A stretch of DNA of 64,000 nucleotides from positions 186,001-250,000 of the forward strand of contig NZ_CP109199.1 in the NCBI RefSeq assembly GCF_036250065.1, in the 5' to 3' direction. The notes below the pieces were generated by a model. That model was not told the origin of the DNA, ran no database searches, and was given only the letters and a program-made list of their open reading frames with translations. This DNA is from Micromonospora sp. NBC_01699. GTDB taxonomy: Bacteria; Actinomycetota; Actinomycetes; Mycobacteriales; Micromonosporaceae. Positions 55,491 to 64,000 of this stretch are shown one piece after another (the stretch's first letter is position 1; every line of letters starts with the position of its first letter). Made by a program: the position numbers and the translations under genes.

Positions 55491-56066
55491 ATGGCGGGGG
55501 CATATCGGCAGCCGGACGACGACGACTGGTCGGCGGCGGCGGCGGAGCACGGAGCGCCGGCCGACACGGACGCGGCCGAGCTGATCGCGCAGCTCCGGCA
55601 GTTGGCGGCCGACGCCGACCCGGCCGGTGTGCGGCAGGTGGTCGCCGAGGTGCTGTCCGCGCTGGACCGGGCGGCCGGTGGCGCGTTGCGCGAGCAGTTG
55701 CCGCACGGCCTGCCGAGTGCTGCCGATCCGGACCTTCCGGGCGCTGCCGATCCGGACCTTCCGGGCGCTGCCGATCCTGATCGGGCGGGCGCTGCCGATT
55801 CCGGCCGGTCGGGCGACCGGCACGACGGGGCGGAGGACGCCGGGGTCGAGGCGGCCGGGCGGGCGGAGCCACCGGTCGATCTTCCGGACGGGTACGAGAA
55901 CGCGCCGGTCGATCTGCCGGCCGGTGACGAGCAGGCGGAGTCGAATCCGTCGACGGGCGCGGATGGCCCGCCGGCCAACCGGTTGACGAGGGAGGACGAG
56001 CCCCCGGTGACACTGTCCGATCTGGAGGCGGCGGGGTCGGAGGAACGGCCCACCGGATCGGGCTGA
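55491..56066 (+). CDS. Acidic, largely disordered hypothetical protein
   Basis: 191 aa. A short helical part (about 25-65, AAELIAQLRQLAADADPAGVRQVVAEVLSALDRAA) is followed by an acidic Asp/Pro/Ala region with AADPDLPG repeats (DNA repeats of 24 bp near 55724-55796). No signal or membrane segment. Family not recognised. No ribosome site; probably transcribed from the TATATT promoter just upstream. It precedes menJ but is separated from it by 147 bp. Confidence 0.55.
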   Translation: MAGAYRQPDDDDWSAAAAEHGAPADTDAAELIAQLRQLAADADPAGVRQVVAEVLSALDRAAGGALREQLPHGLPSAADPDLPGAADPDLPGAADPDRAGAADSGRSGDRHDGAEDAGVEAAGRAEPPVDLPDGYENAPVDLPAGDEQAESNPSTGADGPPANRLTREDEPPVTLSDLEAAGSEERPTGSG

Positions 56067-56110
56067 CCCGACCGGTCCGCCTCGGCGGGGGGCTCACCGC
56101 GCCTACCTCG

Positions 56111-56129
56111 GTAACTTAGGTTCACCTAA
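56111..56129. promoter_or_regulatory. Candidate iron box (DmdR/IdeR type)
   Basis: GTAACTTAGGTTCACCTAA agrees at 15 of 19 positions with the Streptomyces iron-box form TTAGGTTAGGCTCACCTAA. It lies 84 bp upstream of the menJ start. Suggests iron control of menJ and the Fe-S-rich complex I. Confidence 0.5.
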
Positions 56130-56154
56130 CCCGCTGGCACCCTTAACGCGGTCT

Positions 56155-56160
56155 TAGACT
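56155..56160 (+). promoter_or_regulatory. TAGACT -10-like hexamer
   Basis: Fifteen bases before the Rex-like site, in the leader of menJ. Putative core promoter of the menJ-nuo transcript. Confidence 0.35.
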
Positions 56161-56175
56161 CCTCCCGAACTAGCT

Positions 56176-56193
56176 TGTGAAGCATTTCACGAG
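56176..56193. promoter_or_regulatory. Candidate Rex operator upstream of menJ-nuo
   Basis: TTGTGAAGCATTTCACGA matches 13 of the 14 fixed positions of the Rex box TTGTGAA-n4-TTCACAA. It lies just downstream of the -10-like hexamer and 20 bp before menJ, a repressing position. In S. coelicolor, Rex controls nuo according to NADH/NAD+. Confidence 0.7.
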
Positions 56194-56213
56194 CCCTCGG
56201 GAAGGAGGCGCTG

Positions 56214-57491
56214 ATGGCCACGGTCGAGTACGACGCGGACGTCATCGTCGTCGGCGCCGGACCGGGCGGTTCCACCACCGCTTACCACCTGGCCCGGCAC
56301 GGGCTGCGGGTGCTGCTGCTGGAGAAGACCGAGTTCCCGCGCGAGAAGGTGTGCGGCGACGGACTCACTCCGCGCGCGGTCAAGCAGCTGATCAGGCTCG
56401 GCATCGACACCTCGGCCGAGGCCGGCTGGCTGCACAACCGCGGCCTGCGGGTGATCGGCGGCGGGATGCGGCTGGAGCTCGACTGGCCCGAGCTGGCCAG
56501 CTTCCCCAACTACGGCCTGGTCCGGACCCGGCTGGACTTCGACGACCTGCTCGCGAAGCAGGCGGTGGGTGCCGGCGCCGAGCTGCGTACCGGCGTCAAC
56601 GTCACCGCTCCGGTGCTGGACGCGACCGGCCGGGCGATCGGGGTCATCGGCGAGGCGGGACCGGGCAAGGAACCGGTGACCTTCCACGCGCCCCTGGTGG
56701 TGGCCGGCGACGGCGTCTCCGGCCGGCTGCCGCTCGCCATGGGGCTGGCCAAGCGGGAGGACCGCCCGATCGGAGTGGCGGTACGCCGCTACTACAAGTC
56801 ACCGGCCAAGCACGATGACAACTACCTCGAATCGTGGCTGGAGCTGCGCAGCCGGGACTCCGGCGACAACCTGCTCCCCGGCTACGGCTGGATCTTCGGC
56901 ATGGGCGACGGCCGGGTCAACGTCGGTCTCGGCGTACTGAACTCGTCGGCGGCGTTCGGCAAGACCAACTACCGCCGGATGCTCACCGACTGGCTGGCCA
57001 ACACCCCGCCGGAGTGGGGGATGACCGACGAGACCAACGCGGAGGGGCCGATCCTCGGCGCCGCGCTGCCGATGGGCTTCAATCGGGTGCCGCACTACAC
57101 CCGGGGAGTGCTGCTGGTCGGCGACTCCGGGGGCATGGTCAACCCGTTCAACGGCGAGGGCATCGCGTACGCGATGGAGTCCGGCGAACTCGCCGCCGAG
57201 ATCATCGTGCAGGCGCTGGCCCGCGCCGAGGGCCCGGACCGGGAGCGGGCACTGGCCGGCTACCCGGCCGAGCTGAAGGCCCGCTACGGCGGTTACTACC
57301 GGCTCGGCGGGATCTTCGTGAAGCTCATCGGCAATCCGCAGATCATGCGAATCGCCACCAAACACGGCATGCCGCACCCGACCCTGATGCGGTTCGTGCT
57401 GAAACTGCTGGCCAACCTGACCGACCCGCGCGGCGGGGACGCGATGGACCGGGTGATCAACGCGATGACCAAGGTGGCACCGGCGGTGTGA
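56214..57491 (+). CDS. menJ: Geranylgeranyl reductase-family flavoprotein, menaquinone reductase MenJ-like
   Basis: 425 aa. FAD-binding GAGPGGSTTAYHLARHG (about 15-31), VCGDGLTPRAVKQL and GVLLVGDSGGMVNPFNGEGIAYAMESG. This family saturates isoprenoid double bonds. The M. tuberculosis homologue MenJ (Rv0561c) reduces one double bond of the menaquinone side chain, and its position directly before nuoA supports that role here. GGAAGGAGG ribosome site. Preceded by Rex- and iron-box-like sites. Confidence 0.87.
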   Translation: MATVEYDADVIVVGAGPGGSTTAYHLARHGLRVLLLEKTEFPREKVCGDGLTPRAVKQLIRLGIDTSAEAGWLHNRGLRVIGGGMRLELDWPELASFPNYGLVRTRLDFDDLLAKQAVGAGAELRTGVNVTAPVLDATGRAIGVIGEAGPGKEPVTFHAPLVVAGDGVSGRLPLAMGLAKREDRPIGVAVRRYYKSPAKHDDNYLESWLELRSRDSGDNLLPGYGWIFGMGDGRVNVGLGVLNSSAAFGKTNYRRMLTDWLANTPPEWGMTDETNAEGPILGAALPMGFNRVPHYTRGVLLVGDSGGMVNPFNGEGIAYAMESGELAAEIIVQALARAEGPDRERALAGYPAELKARYGGYYRLGGIFVKLIGNPQIMRIATKHGMPHPTLMRFVLKLLANLTDPRGGDAMDRVINAMTKVAPAV

Positions 57492-57502
57492 GCAGCGGCC
57501 CC

Positions 57503-57520
57503 CCGGGCGAAGGCGCCCGG
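57503..57520 (+). terminator. Attenuator-like hairpin between menJ and nuoA
   Basis: CCGGGCG and CGCCCGG pair around AAGG, 12 nt after the menJ stop and 61 nt before nuoA. It may lower readthrough or separate transcript ends. Confidence 0.4.
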
Positions 57521-57581
57521 AGGACTGTGAATAGTGTGAATTTCGTTAACCGAGGGCAGGGAAGGACGAGCAGGAGAAGAG

Positions 57582-57947
57582 ATGTCGCTCTCGCCTTACG
57601 TACCCATCATCGGGCTCATGGCCCTCGCCGCGGCGTTCGCGCTGTTCTCCGTCGGCGCCGCGCGGTTCGCCGGTCCGCTGCGTTACAACAAGGCCAAGCT
57701 CGAAGCGTACGAGTGCGGCATCGAGCCGAGCCCACAGCCTCCGGGCGGTGGTCGGTTCCCGATCAAGTTCTACCTGACCGCGATGCTCTTCATCATCTTC
57801 GATATCGAGATCATCTTCCTCTTCCCGTGGGCGGTCGTGTTCGACTCGCTGCCCATCTTCGGCTTCGTGGAGATGGTGCTGTTCATCGTCGCGGTCTTCG
57901 TCGCGTACGCCTATGTCTGGCGGCGCGGCGGCCTGGACTGGGACTGA
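57582..57947 (+). CDS. nuoA: NADH-quinone oxidoreductase subunit A
   Basis: 121 aa, three membrane helices. [11 protein letters not shown] holds the conserved loop cysteine, and [23 protein letters not shown] is the second helix. Membrane arm subunit. First of the nuo genes, 90 bp after menJ. Confidence 0.96.
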   Translation: MSLSPYVPIIGLMALAAAFALFSVGAARFAGPLRYNKAKLEAYECGIEPSPQPPGGGRFPIKFYLTAMLFIIFDIEIIFLFPWAVVFDSLPIFGFVEMVLFIVAVFVAYAYVWRRGGLDWD

Positions 57948-57960
57948 GGGAGGACGTCAG

Positions 57961-58635
57961 ATGGGTATCGAAGAGAAGCTCCCCGCCGGTGTCCTGCTCA
58001 CCTCGGTGGAGAAGCTGGTCAACTGGTCCCGCAAGTCGTCGGTCTGGGGCGCCACCTTCGGCCTCGCCTGCTGCGCCATCGAGATGATGGCGGCCGGCGG
58101 CCCGCACTACGACATGGGCCGCTGGGGCATGGAGGTCTTCCGGGCCTCGCCGCGCCAGGCCGACCTGATGATCGTGGCCGGCCGGGTCAGCCAGAAGATG
58201 GCCCCGGTGCTGCGCCAGATCTACGACCAGATGGCGGAGCCCCGCTGGGTGCTGTCGATGGGTGTCTGCGCCAGCAGCGGCGGCATGTTCAACAACTACG
58301 CCATCGTGCAGGGCGTCGACCACATCGTCCCGGTCGACATGTACCTGCCCGGCTGCCCGCCCCGGCCGGAGATGCTGATCGACGCGATCCTCAAGCTCCG
58401 CGAGAAGATCATGCACGAGCCGCTCGGCCCGAACGGCCGCAAGATGCTGGAGGCCCGGCAGGCGCGCGGTGACGTGCCGGTGGTGCCGTACGGCTCGATG
58501 CCGTCGTCGTACCGGTCCGACAAGGCCCGGCGGGCCGAGTGGACTCAGGCGGTTCGCGAGGGCCGCGAGGAACAGCTCCGGATCGAGAACTGGATGAACG
58601 CACAGAACCACATCACCGGGGGTGTCAAGCCGTGA
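57961..58635 (+). CDS. nuoB: NADH-quinone oxidoreductase subunit B
   Basis: 224 aa from ATG 57961 with GGGAGGA. It holds cluster N2: [26 protein letters not shown] and [11 protein letters not shown] provide the Cys ligands. The C-terminal about 45 residues are charged and extend beyond the E. coli form, as is usual in actinobacteria. nuoC overlaps its stop. Confidence 0.96.
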   Translation: MGIEEKLPAGVLLTSVEKLVNWSRKSSVWGATFGLACCAIEMMAAGGPHYDMGRWGMEVFRASPRQADLMIVAGRVSQKMAPVLRQIYDQMAEPRWVLSMGVCASSGGMFNNYAIVQGVDHIVPVDMYLPGCPPRPEMLIDAILKLREKIMHEPLGPNGRKMLEARQARGDVPVVPYGSMPSSYRSDKARRAEWTQAVREGREEQLRIENWMNAQNHITGGVKP

Positions 58636-59366
58636 CCACGCCCAGTGACAAGCCCGGTAACGGCGTACCGGTGGCCGCCCCGCCGCTCGGCGCGACCAGC
58701 GGCGCCCCCGCCGAACACCCGCCGGCCAGCCCGGCCGGGCAGGGCATGTTCGGCATCCACGGCTCCGGTGACACCTCCGGCTTCGGCGGCCTGGTCCGCC
58801 GGCACGTCGGCCTGGTCGACAGCCCGCGCCCGTACGGCGGCTACTTCGACGAGGTCCGGGACGCGCTCGAAGAGGCGTACCCCGCGTTCGCCGACGCGAT
58901 CGAGAAGATCGTGGTCGACCGGGGCGAGCTGACCCTGCACGTACGACCGGAGCGGATCTTCGAGGTCTGCCAGGTGCTGCGCGACGACCGGGCACTCCGG
59001 TTCGAGCTCTGCTCCTCGGTCTCCGGCGTCGACTACCTCGGCACCGACGACCGCCGACTGCACGTGATCTACGAGCTGACCTCGATGACCTACCGGCGGC
59101 GGATCCGACTGGAAGCCGCCGTGAGCGTCGAGGAGCCGCACCTGCCCAGCGTCACGGCGGTCTACCCGACCGCGGACTGGCAGGAGCGCGAGGCGTACGA
59201 CATGTTCGGCATCGTGTTCGACGGCCACCCCGGCCTGACCCGGATCCTGATGCCGGACGACTGGGAGGGACATCCCCAGCGCAAGGACTACCCGCTCGGT
59301 GGCGTGCCGGTCGAGTACAAGGGCGCCGAGATCCCACCGCCCGACAAGCGGAGGAGTTACCAGTAA
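58632..59366 (+). CDS. nuoC: NADH-quinone oxidoreductase subunit C
   Basis: 244 aa. The N-terminal about 50 residues are Pro/Gly/Ala-rich and variable. The NuoC core has [65 protein letters not shown]. Coupled to nuoB (GTGA) and nuoD (TAATG). Confidence 0.96.
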   Translation: MTTPSDKPGNGVPVAAPPLGATSGAPAEHPPASPAGQGMFGIHGSGDTSGFGGLVRRHVGLVDSPRPYGGYFDEVRDALEEAYPAFADAIEKIVVDRGELTLHVRPERIFEVCQVLRDDRALRFELCSSVSGVDYLGTDDRRLHVIYELTSMTYRRRIRLEAAVSVEEPHLPSVTAVYPTADWQEREAYDMFGIVFDGHPGLTRILMPDDWEGHPQRKDYPLGGVPVEYKGAEIPPPDKRRSYQ

Positions 59367-60691
59367 TGACCACTCCCGGATACGCGGCTGAGCGCGAGAC
59401 CACCGAGGGCCGGGTCTTCACCGTCACCGGTGGCGACTGGGACACCGTGGTGGCCGGCCACGACCCGATCGCCGACGAGCGGATCGTGGTCAACATGGGC
59501 CCGCAGCACCCGTCGACGCACGGCGTGCTGCGGCTGGTGCTGGAGCTTGAGGGCGAGACGGTCCGCGAGGCCCGTGCCGTCGTCGGCTACCTGCACACCG
59601 GCATCGAGAAGAGCCTTGAGTACCGCAACTGGGTGCAGGGTTCGACGTTCGTGACCCGGATGGACTACCTCGCTCCGATCTTCAACGAGACGGCGTACAG
59701 CCTGGCCGTGGAGAAGTTGCTCGGCATCACCGACGACATCACCGAGCGGGCGACCACCATCCGGGTGCTGATGATGGAGCTGAACCGGGTCGCGTCGCAC
59801 CTGGTGTGGCTGGCCACCACCGGCATGGAACTCGGCGCCATCTCCATCATGCTGTACGGATTCCGCGAGCGTGAGTACATCCTCGACATCTTCGAGATGG
59901 TCACCGGCCTGCGGATGAACATGGCGTACGTCCGCCCCGGCGGTGTCGCCCAGGACGTACCGGACGCGGCGATCGTCAAGATCCGCGAGTTCCTCGACAT
60001 GATGCCGAAGCGGCTCAAGGAGTACGAGGACCTGCTCTCCGGGCAGCCGATCTGGATCGAGCGGACCAAGAACGTGGCCGTGCTCGACGTGACCGGTTGT
60101 CTCGCGCTCGGCGTCACCGGCCCGGTGCTCCGCTCGGCCGGACTGCCCTGGGACCTGCGCAAGACGATGCCGTACTGCGGCTACGAGACGTACGAGTTCG
60201 ACGTGCCGACCTCGACCGACGCCGACGTGTGGGGTCGCTACCAGGTCCGGCTCGGCGAGATCCGCGAGTCGCTCAAGCTGATCGAGCAGGCGCTGGACCG
60301 GCTCCGGCCGGGCCCGATCATGGTGGCCGACAAGAAGATCGCCTGGCCGGCGCAGCTCGCCATCGGCGTCGACGGCATGGGTAACTCCCTCGAACACGTA
60401 GCGAAGATCATGGGTCAGTCGATGGAGTCGCTGATCCACCACTTCAAGCTCGTCACCGAGGGCTTCCGGGTGCCGCCGGGCCAGGTGTACGTCGCGATCG
60501 AGGCGCCCCGCGGCGAGCTGGGCGTCCACGCGGTCTCGGACGGCGGGACCCGGCCCTACCGGGTGCACTACCGCGAGCCGAGCTTCGTCAACCTCCAAGC
60601 CCTCCCGGCGATGGCCGAGGGCGGGCTGATCGCGGACGTGATCGCGGGCGGTGCCTCTCTGGATCCGGTGATGGGTGGGTGTGATCGCTAG
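59366..60691 (+). CDS. nuoD: NADH-quinone oxidoreductase subunit D
   Basis: 441 aa. [22 protein letters not shown] (quinone-site His), [16 protein letters not shown], and the C-terminal RAPSF-type region has [12 protein letters not shown]. It forms the quinone-binding cavity with NuoB. Overlaps both neighbours. Confidence 0.97.
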   Translation: MTTPGYAAERETTEGRVFTVTGGDWDTVVAGHDPIADERIVVNMGPQHPSTHGVLRLVLELEGETVREARAVVGYLHTGIEKSLEYRNWVQGSTFVTRMDYLAPIFNETAYSLAVEKLLGITDDITERATTIRVLMMELNRVASHLVWLATTGMELGAISIMLYGFREREYILDIFEMVTGLRMNMAYVRPGGVAQDVPDAAIVKIREFLDMMPKRLKEYEDLLSGQPIWIERTKNVAVLDVTGCLALGVTGPVLRSAGLPWDLRKTMPYCGYETYEFDVPTSTDADVWGRYQVRLGEIRESLKLIEQALDRLRPGPIMVADKKIAWPAQLAIGVDGMGNSLEHVAKIMGQSMESLIHHFKLVTEGFRVPPGQVYVAIEAPRGELGVHAVSDGGTRPYRVHYREPSFVNLQALPAMAEGGLIADVIAGGASLDPVMGGCDR

Positions 60692-61680
60692 TGGCCTTCA
60701 GTGAAGAGACGTACGGGCGGGCGCGGGAGATCGTTGCCCGCTACCCGGCCGACCGGTCCCGCTCGGCGCTGCTGCCGCTGCTGCACCTGGTCCAGTCGGA
60801 GGAGGGCTATGTCTCCCCGGCCGGCGTGTCGTTCTGTGCCGAGGTTCTCGGCCTGAACAAGGCGCAGGTCGGCGCGGTGGCGACCTTCTACACCATGTAC
60901 AAGCGCCGGCCGACCGGCGACTACCTGGTCAGCGTCTGCACCAACACGATGTGCAACGTGCTCGGCGGGCAGAAGGTCTACGACGCCGTCTCCGAGCACC
61001 TCGGCGTCGGGCACGACGAGACCACCGCCGACGGCACGATCACGCTGGAGCACGCCGAGTGCCTGGCCGCGTGCGACTACGGCCCGGTGATGACGGTCAA
61101 CTACGACTTCTTCGACCAGGTCGACCCGGACGGCGCGGTCGGCGTGGTCAACGAGTTGCGCGCCGGCAACCGGCCGATGCCGACCCGTGGGGCCAGGCTC
61201 TGCACGCTCAAGGAGATGTCGCTTCAACTCGCCGGCTTCGCCGACGAGCGCGAGGGAGCGGTGGCCGACGGCCCGGCCGGCGAGCCGACGCTGCGCGGGC
61301 TGAAGCTGGCCCAGCAGCACGGCATCTCGGTGCCGGGCTTCGACCCGAACACCCCGATCAAGCGCAAGCAGGACGCCGCCCCGGCCCCGGCCACCACCCG
61401 GCCGGCCGCCGCCACCGGCACCACCGCGCCGGACCTGCCGGCACCGGACCAGAAGTCGCCGCAGTTGCGTACCGCGGAGACCCGCGCGCCGGACGCGAAG
61501 ACGCCGGCACCGGACGCGCCGGGGGTCGCCACCCCGGTCGACGGCGAACCGCCGGTTCCGGCGGACGCCCAGGCCGCCGCCGAGGCCGGCGCCGCCGCCA
61601 ACAAGCCGGCCAGCGATGGCAAGCCGGCCGGTGACGACGCCGAGCAGCAGCAGCGTTCGTTGAAGGAGGCTCAATCATGA
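60691..61680 (+). CDS. nuoE: NADH-quinone oxidoreductase subunit E with long C-terminal extension
   Basis: 329 aa, where about 165-240 is usual. The thioredoxin-like [2Fe-2S] domain has Cys83, Cys88 (CTNTMC) and Cys124, Cys128 (ECLAAC). After about residue 215, an Ala/Pro-rich disordered tail of about 110 residues follows. GTG start overlaps the nuoD TAG. Overlaps nuoF (ATGA). Confidence 0.95.
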   Translation: MAFSEETYGRAREIVARYPADRSRSALLPLLHLVQSEEGYVSPAGVSFCAEVLGLNKAQVGAVATFYTMYKRRPTGDYLVSVCTNTMCNVLGGQKVYDAVSEHLGVGHDETTADGTITLEHAECLAACDYGPVMTVNYDFFDQVDPDGAVGVVNELRAGNRPMPTRGARLCTLKEMSLQLAGFADEREGAVADGPAGEPTLRGLKLAQQHGISVPGFDPNTPIKRKQDAAPAPATTRPAAATGTTAPDLPAPDQKSPQLRTAETRAPDAKTPAPDAPGVATPVDGEPPVPADAQAAAEAGAAANKPASDGKPAGDDAEQQQRSLKEAQS

Positions 61681-62993
61681 GTACGCCTCGGCCGGAGACG
61701 CTGGCGAAGCTGACTCCGGTGCTGACCAAGCGCTGGCTCTCGCCGGACGCCTGGAAACTCGACGTCTACCAGAAGCTCGACGGTTACGCCGCGCTGCGCA
61801 AGGCGCTCGCCGCCCACCCGGACGACCTGATTCAGCTCATCAAGGACTCCGGTCTGCGGGGGCGCGGCGGCGCCGGCTTCCCGACCGGGCTCAAGTGGGG
61901 CTTCATCCCGCAGGGTGACGGCAAGCCGCACTACCTCGTGGTCAACGCCGACGAGGGCGAGCCCGGCACCTGCAAGGACCTGCCGCTGATGACCCACGAT
62001 CCGCACTCGCTGGTCGAGGGCGTGATCATCGCGTCGTACGCGATCCGGGCCAGCCGCGCCTACATCTACATCCGGGGCGAGGCGGTGCACGCCGCCCGGC
62101 GGCTGCGCAACGCGGTCGCCGAGGCGAAGGCCGCCGGCTACCTCGGCACCAACATCCTCGGCACCGGGTTCGACCTGGAGCTGGTGGTGCACAGCGGCGC
62201 CGGGGCGTACATCTGTGGCGAGGAGACGGCACTGCTCGACTCGCTGGAGGGGTTCCGTGGCCAGCCTCGGCTGCGCCCGCCGTTCCCGGCCACGCACGGC
62301 CTCTACGCCGCACCGACCGTGGTCAACAACGTCGGCACCATCGCCAGCGTGCCGTACATCGTGCTCGGCGGGGCCGACTGGTGGAAGAGCATGGGTACGG
62401 AGAAGTCGTCCGGCCCGATGATCTACTCGCTCTCCGGCCGGGTGGTCAACCCCGGCCAGTACGAGGCCGGTCTCGGCATCACCCTGCGCGAGCTGATCGA
62501 GCTGGCCGGCGGCATGCTGCCGGGTCACCAGCTCAGGTTCTGGACGCCGGGCGGGTCGTCGACGCCGCTGCTCGCGGCCGAGCACATCGACGTACCGCTG
62601 GACTTCGAGGGAGTGGCGGCGGCCGGTTCGATCCTCGGCACCACCGCCACCCAGATCTTCTCCGACCAGGACTGCCCGGTCTACGCGACCTACCGGTGGC
62701 TGGAGTTCTACCACCACGAGTCGTGCGGCAAGTGCACCCCGTGTCGGGAGGGCAACTACTGGATGGTCCGGGTCTACCGCCGGATCCTCTCCGGCCAGGG
62801 CACCCAGGAGGATCTGGACACCCTGCTGGACACCTGTGACAACATCCTCGGCCGCTCGTTCTGCGGCCTGGGCGACGGCGCGACCAGCCCGGTGACCTCG
62901 TCCTTGCAGTACTTCAAGCAGGACTACCTCGACTACATCGAGGGGCGCACCGCGCCGAAGCTGTCGGACAAGCAGTTGGTAGGGGCGCACTGA
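61677..62993 (+). CDS. nuoF: NADH-quinone oxidoreductase subunit F
   Basis: 438 aa. FMN-binding GLRGRGGAGFPTGLKWGF, NADH-binding GAGAYICGEETALLDSLEG and the N3 [4Fe-4S] motif ESCGKCTPCREG with the fourth Cys in RSFCGLGD. Entry site for NADH electrons. The stop overlaps a mini-ORF rather than nuoG. Confidence 0.97.
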   Translation: MSTPRPETLAKLTPVLTKRWLSPDAWKLDVYQKLDGYAALRKALAAHPDDLIQLIKDSGLRGRGGAGFPTGLKWGFIPQGDGKPHYLVVNADEGEPGTCKDLPLMTHDPHSLVEGVIIASYAIRASRAYIYIRGEAVHAARRLRNAVAEAKAAGYLGTNILGTGFDLELVVHSGAGAYICGEETALLDSLEGFRGQPRLRPPFPATHGLYAAPTVVNNVGTIASVPYIVLGGADWWKSMGTEKSSGPMIYSLSGRVVNPGQYEAGLGITLRELIELAGGMLPGHQLRFWTPGGSSTPLLAAEHIDVPLDFEGVAAAGSILGTTATQIFSDQDCPVYATYRWLEFYHHESCGKCTPCREGNYWMVRVYRRILSGQGTQEDLDTLLDTCDNILGRSFCGLGDGATSPVTSSLQYFKQDYLDYIEGRTAPKLSDKQLVGAH

Positions 62994-63049
62994 TGAGCGC
63001 GAGGAACGAGCTTGCGAGTCCCGCAGTCGCGAGTGAAGGGCGGCTCTGA
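62993..63049 (+). CDS. 18-codon coupling ORF between nuoF and nuoG
   Basis: [18 protein letters not shown]. Its ATG overlaps the nuoF stop and its TGA overlaps the nuoG ATG, both as TGATG. The GAAGGG near its end is the nuoG ribosome site. I recall near-identical peptides at many Micromonosporaceae gene starts, so this may be a dispersed DNA repeat used as a spacer (unverified). Confidence 0.55.
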   Translation: MSARNELASPAVASEGRL

Positions 63050-64000
63050 TGACTGACCTGAAGGCTGTCAATCCGGCCGGTGCCGTCGCGCCGGTCGAGA
63101 CCGTGACCCTGACCATCGACGGCATCGAGGTGACCGCGCCCAAGGGCACGCTGCTCATCCGGGCCGCCGAGACGCTCGGCATCGAGATCCCCCGGTTCTG
63201 TGACCACCCGCTGCTCGCGCCCGCCGGGGCGTGCCGGCAGTGTCTGGTCGACGTGGAGGGCCAGCGCAAGCCGGTCGCCTCGTGCACCCAGACGGTCGCC
63301 CAGGGCATGGTGGTCAAGACCCAGCTCACCTCCCCGGTCGCCAAGAAGGCGCAGGAGGGGATCATGGAGCTGCTCCTGGTCAACCACCCGCTGGACTGCC
63401 CGATGTGCGACAAGGGCGGCGAGTGCCCGCTGCAAAACCAGGCGATGTCGACCGGCCGCCCCGAAACCCGCTTCCACGAGACCAAGCGGGAGTACGAAAA
63501 GCCGATCAACATCTCCTCCCAGGTGCTGCTGGACCGCGAGCGCTGCGTGCTCTGCCAGCGCTGCACCCGGTTCTCCGAGGAGATCGCCGGCGACAAGTTC
63601 ATCGACCTGATGGACCGCTCATCCGGTGAGCAGATCAACGTCTACCGGGACGAGGTCTTCGGTGGCGACGGAGACGGCAGTGGCCGGGACTCCGGTGGCG
63701 CCGGTGACGTCCCGTTCAACTCGTACTTCTCCGGCAACACCGTGCAGATCTGCCCGGTCGGCGCGCTGACCGGAGCCCAGTACCGGTTCCGGGCCCGCCC
63801 GTTCGACCTGGTCTCCACCCCGAGCGTGTGCGAGCACTGCTCGGCCGGCTGCGCCCAGCGCACCGACCACCGCCGAGGCAAGGTCCAGCGCCGGCTGGCC
63901 GGCGACGACGCCGCGGTGAACGAGGAGTGGAACTGCGACAAGGGCCGCTGGGGCTTCCGCTACAGCACCGCCACCGAACGGCTCACCAACCCGCTGATCC
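63049..64000 (+). CDS. nuoG: NADH-quinone oxidoreductase subunit G, 5' part (runs off window end)
   Basis: The first 317 codons. N-terminal [2Fe-2S] domain ([21 protein letters not shown]), HxxxCxxC-type region ([18 protein letters not shown]), [4Fe-4S] [10 protein letters not shown] and [16 protein letters not shown], then the start of the molybdopterin-like region ([16 protein letters not shown]). About 14 Gly/Asp/Ser residues ([16 protein letters not shown]) are inserted before the NSYFSGNT strand. ATG overlaps the mini-ORF stop. Confidence 0.96.
   Translation, partial: MTDLKAVNPAGAVAPVETVTLTIDGIEVTAPKGTLLIRAAETLGIEIPRFCDHPLLAPAGACRQCLVDVEGQRKPVASCTQTVAQGMVVKTQLTSPVAKKAQEGIMELLLVNHPLDCPMCDKGGECPLQNQAMSTGRPETRFHETKREYEKPINISSQVLLDRERCVLCQRCTRFSEEIAGDKFIDLMDRSSGEQINVYRDEVFGGDGDGSGRDSGGAGDVPFNSYFSGNTVQICPVGALTGAQYRFRARPFDLVSTPSVCEHCSAGCAQRTDHRRGKVQRRLAGDDAAVNEEWNCDKGRWGFRYSTATERLTNPLI

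Noticed and set aside
57535-57550. TGTGAA-n4-GTTAAC ahead of nuoA as a second Rex box
   Set aside because: Only one half-site fits; the second half matches 3 of 6 positions.

Overview
The window reads as chromosomal DNA of a high-GC (about 70%) filamentous actinobacterium, most likely Micromonosporaceae (Micromonospora or a close relative). The signs are strong G/C third-position bias, many GTG starts, long runs of ATGA/GTGA/TGATG stop-start overlaps, a BldC-like regulator, futalosine-pathway menaquinone genes, a Cds1-type cysteine desulfhydrase and an actinobacterial-order nuo operon. I saw no rRNA, tRNA, CRISPR array or transposase. The genus is inference.

Layout. 0-9 kb: the 5' end of a BldC-like gene (minus), an Lrp regulator coupled to cds1, a glycolipid-binding-fold protein, a DEAD-box RNA helicase with repeat-rich ends, a proline-rich tail-anchored protein and an NlpC/P60 wall hydrolase. 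9-10.2 kb: mqnE. 10.3-26.7 kb: a large cell-surface locus combining a Pst-type ABC transporter (PstC, PstA, PstB and three PstS-like binding proteins), three secreted proteins that share a new N-terminal domain, a sortase-like protein lacking its catalytic His and Cys, a WxL-like protein, a DUF916 (WxLIP-type) protein and a small LPXTG protein. 26.8-32.7 kb: small membrane proteins, a type VII-secretion-associated module (YbaB, EspC-like, WXG-like), a secreted zinc carboxypeptidase and the ABC-2 permease of an ABC exporter. 32.7-36.0 kb: the exporter ATPase and its regulators, then a lower-GC HigB-HigA-SecB toxin-antitoxin-chaperone module. 36.2-39.3 kb: a three-gene operon (PIG-L deacetylase, ATP-grasp, GT2). 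39.5-47.4 kb: a zinc peptidase, a HelD/HelR-like ATPase, an ArsR-MFS pair, mqnA and two tandem serine hydrolases. 47.8-51.5 kb: paaABCDE. 51.6-57.5 kb: mqnC, an LPXTG surface protein, menG and menJ. 57.6 kb to the end: nuoABCDEFG, with nuoG cut by the window edge.

How the genes work together. Five menaquinone genes (mqnE, mqnA, mqnC, menG, menJ) lie in one window with complex I, whose electron acceptor is menaquinone. menJ sits directly upstream of nuoA, and the leader ahead of menJ carries a near-consensus Rex (NADH-sensing) operator and a good match to a DmdR/IdeR iron box, which suggests redox and iron control of the whole menJ-nuo unit. The 10.3-26.7 kb locus looks like an actinobacterial counterpart of Firmicutes WxL surface complexes merged with a Pst-type transporter. 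I regard it as the most interesting and least described part of the window.

Recurring small-scale features: (i) an inverted-repeat element with a C-rich left flank and a G-rich right flank at three or four places, twice supplying the stop codon of the gene before it; (ii) tiny coupled ORFs filling gaps inside operons (nuoF-nuoG and PIG-L-ATP-grasp); (iii) several genes with no Shine-Dalgarno but a -10-like hexamer just upstream of the start, as expected for leaderless mRNAs.
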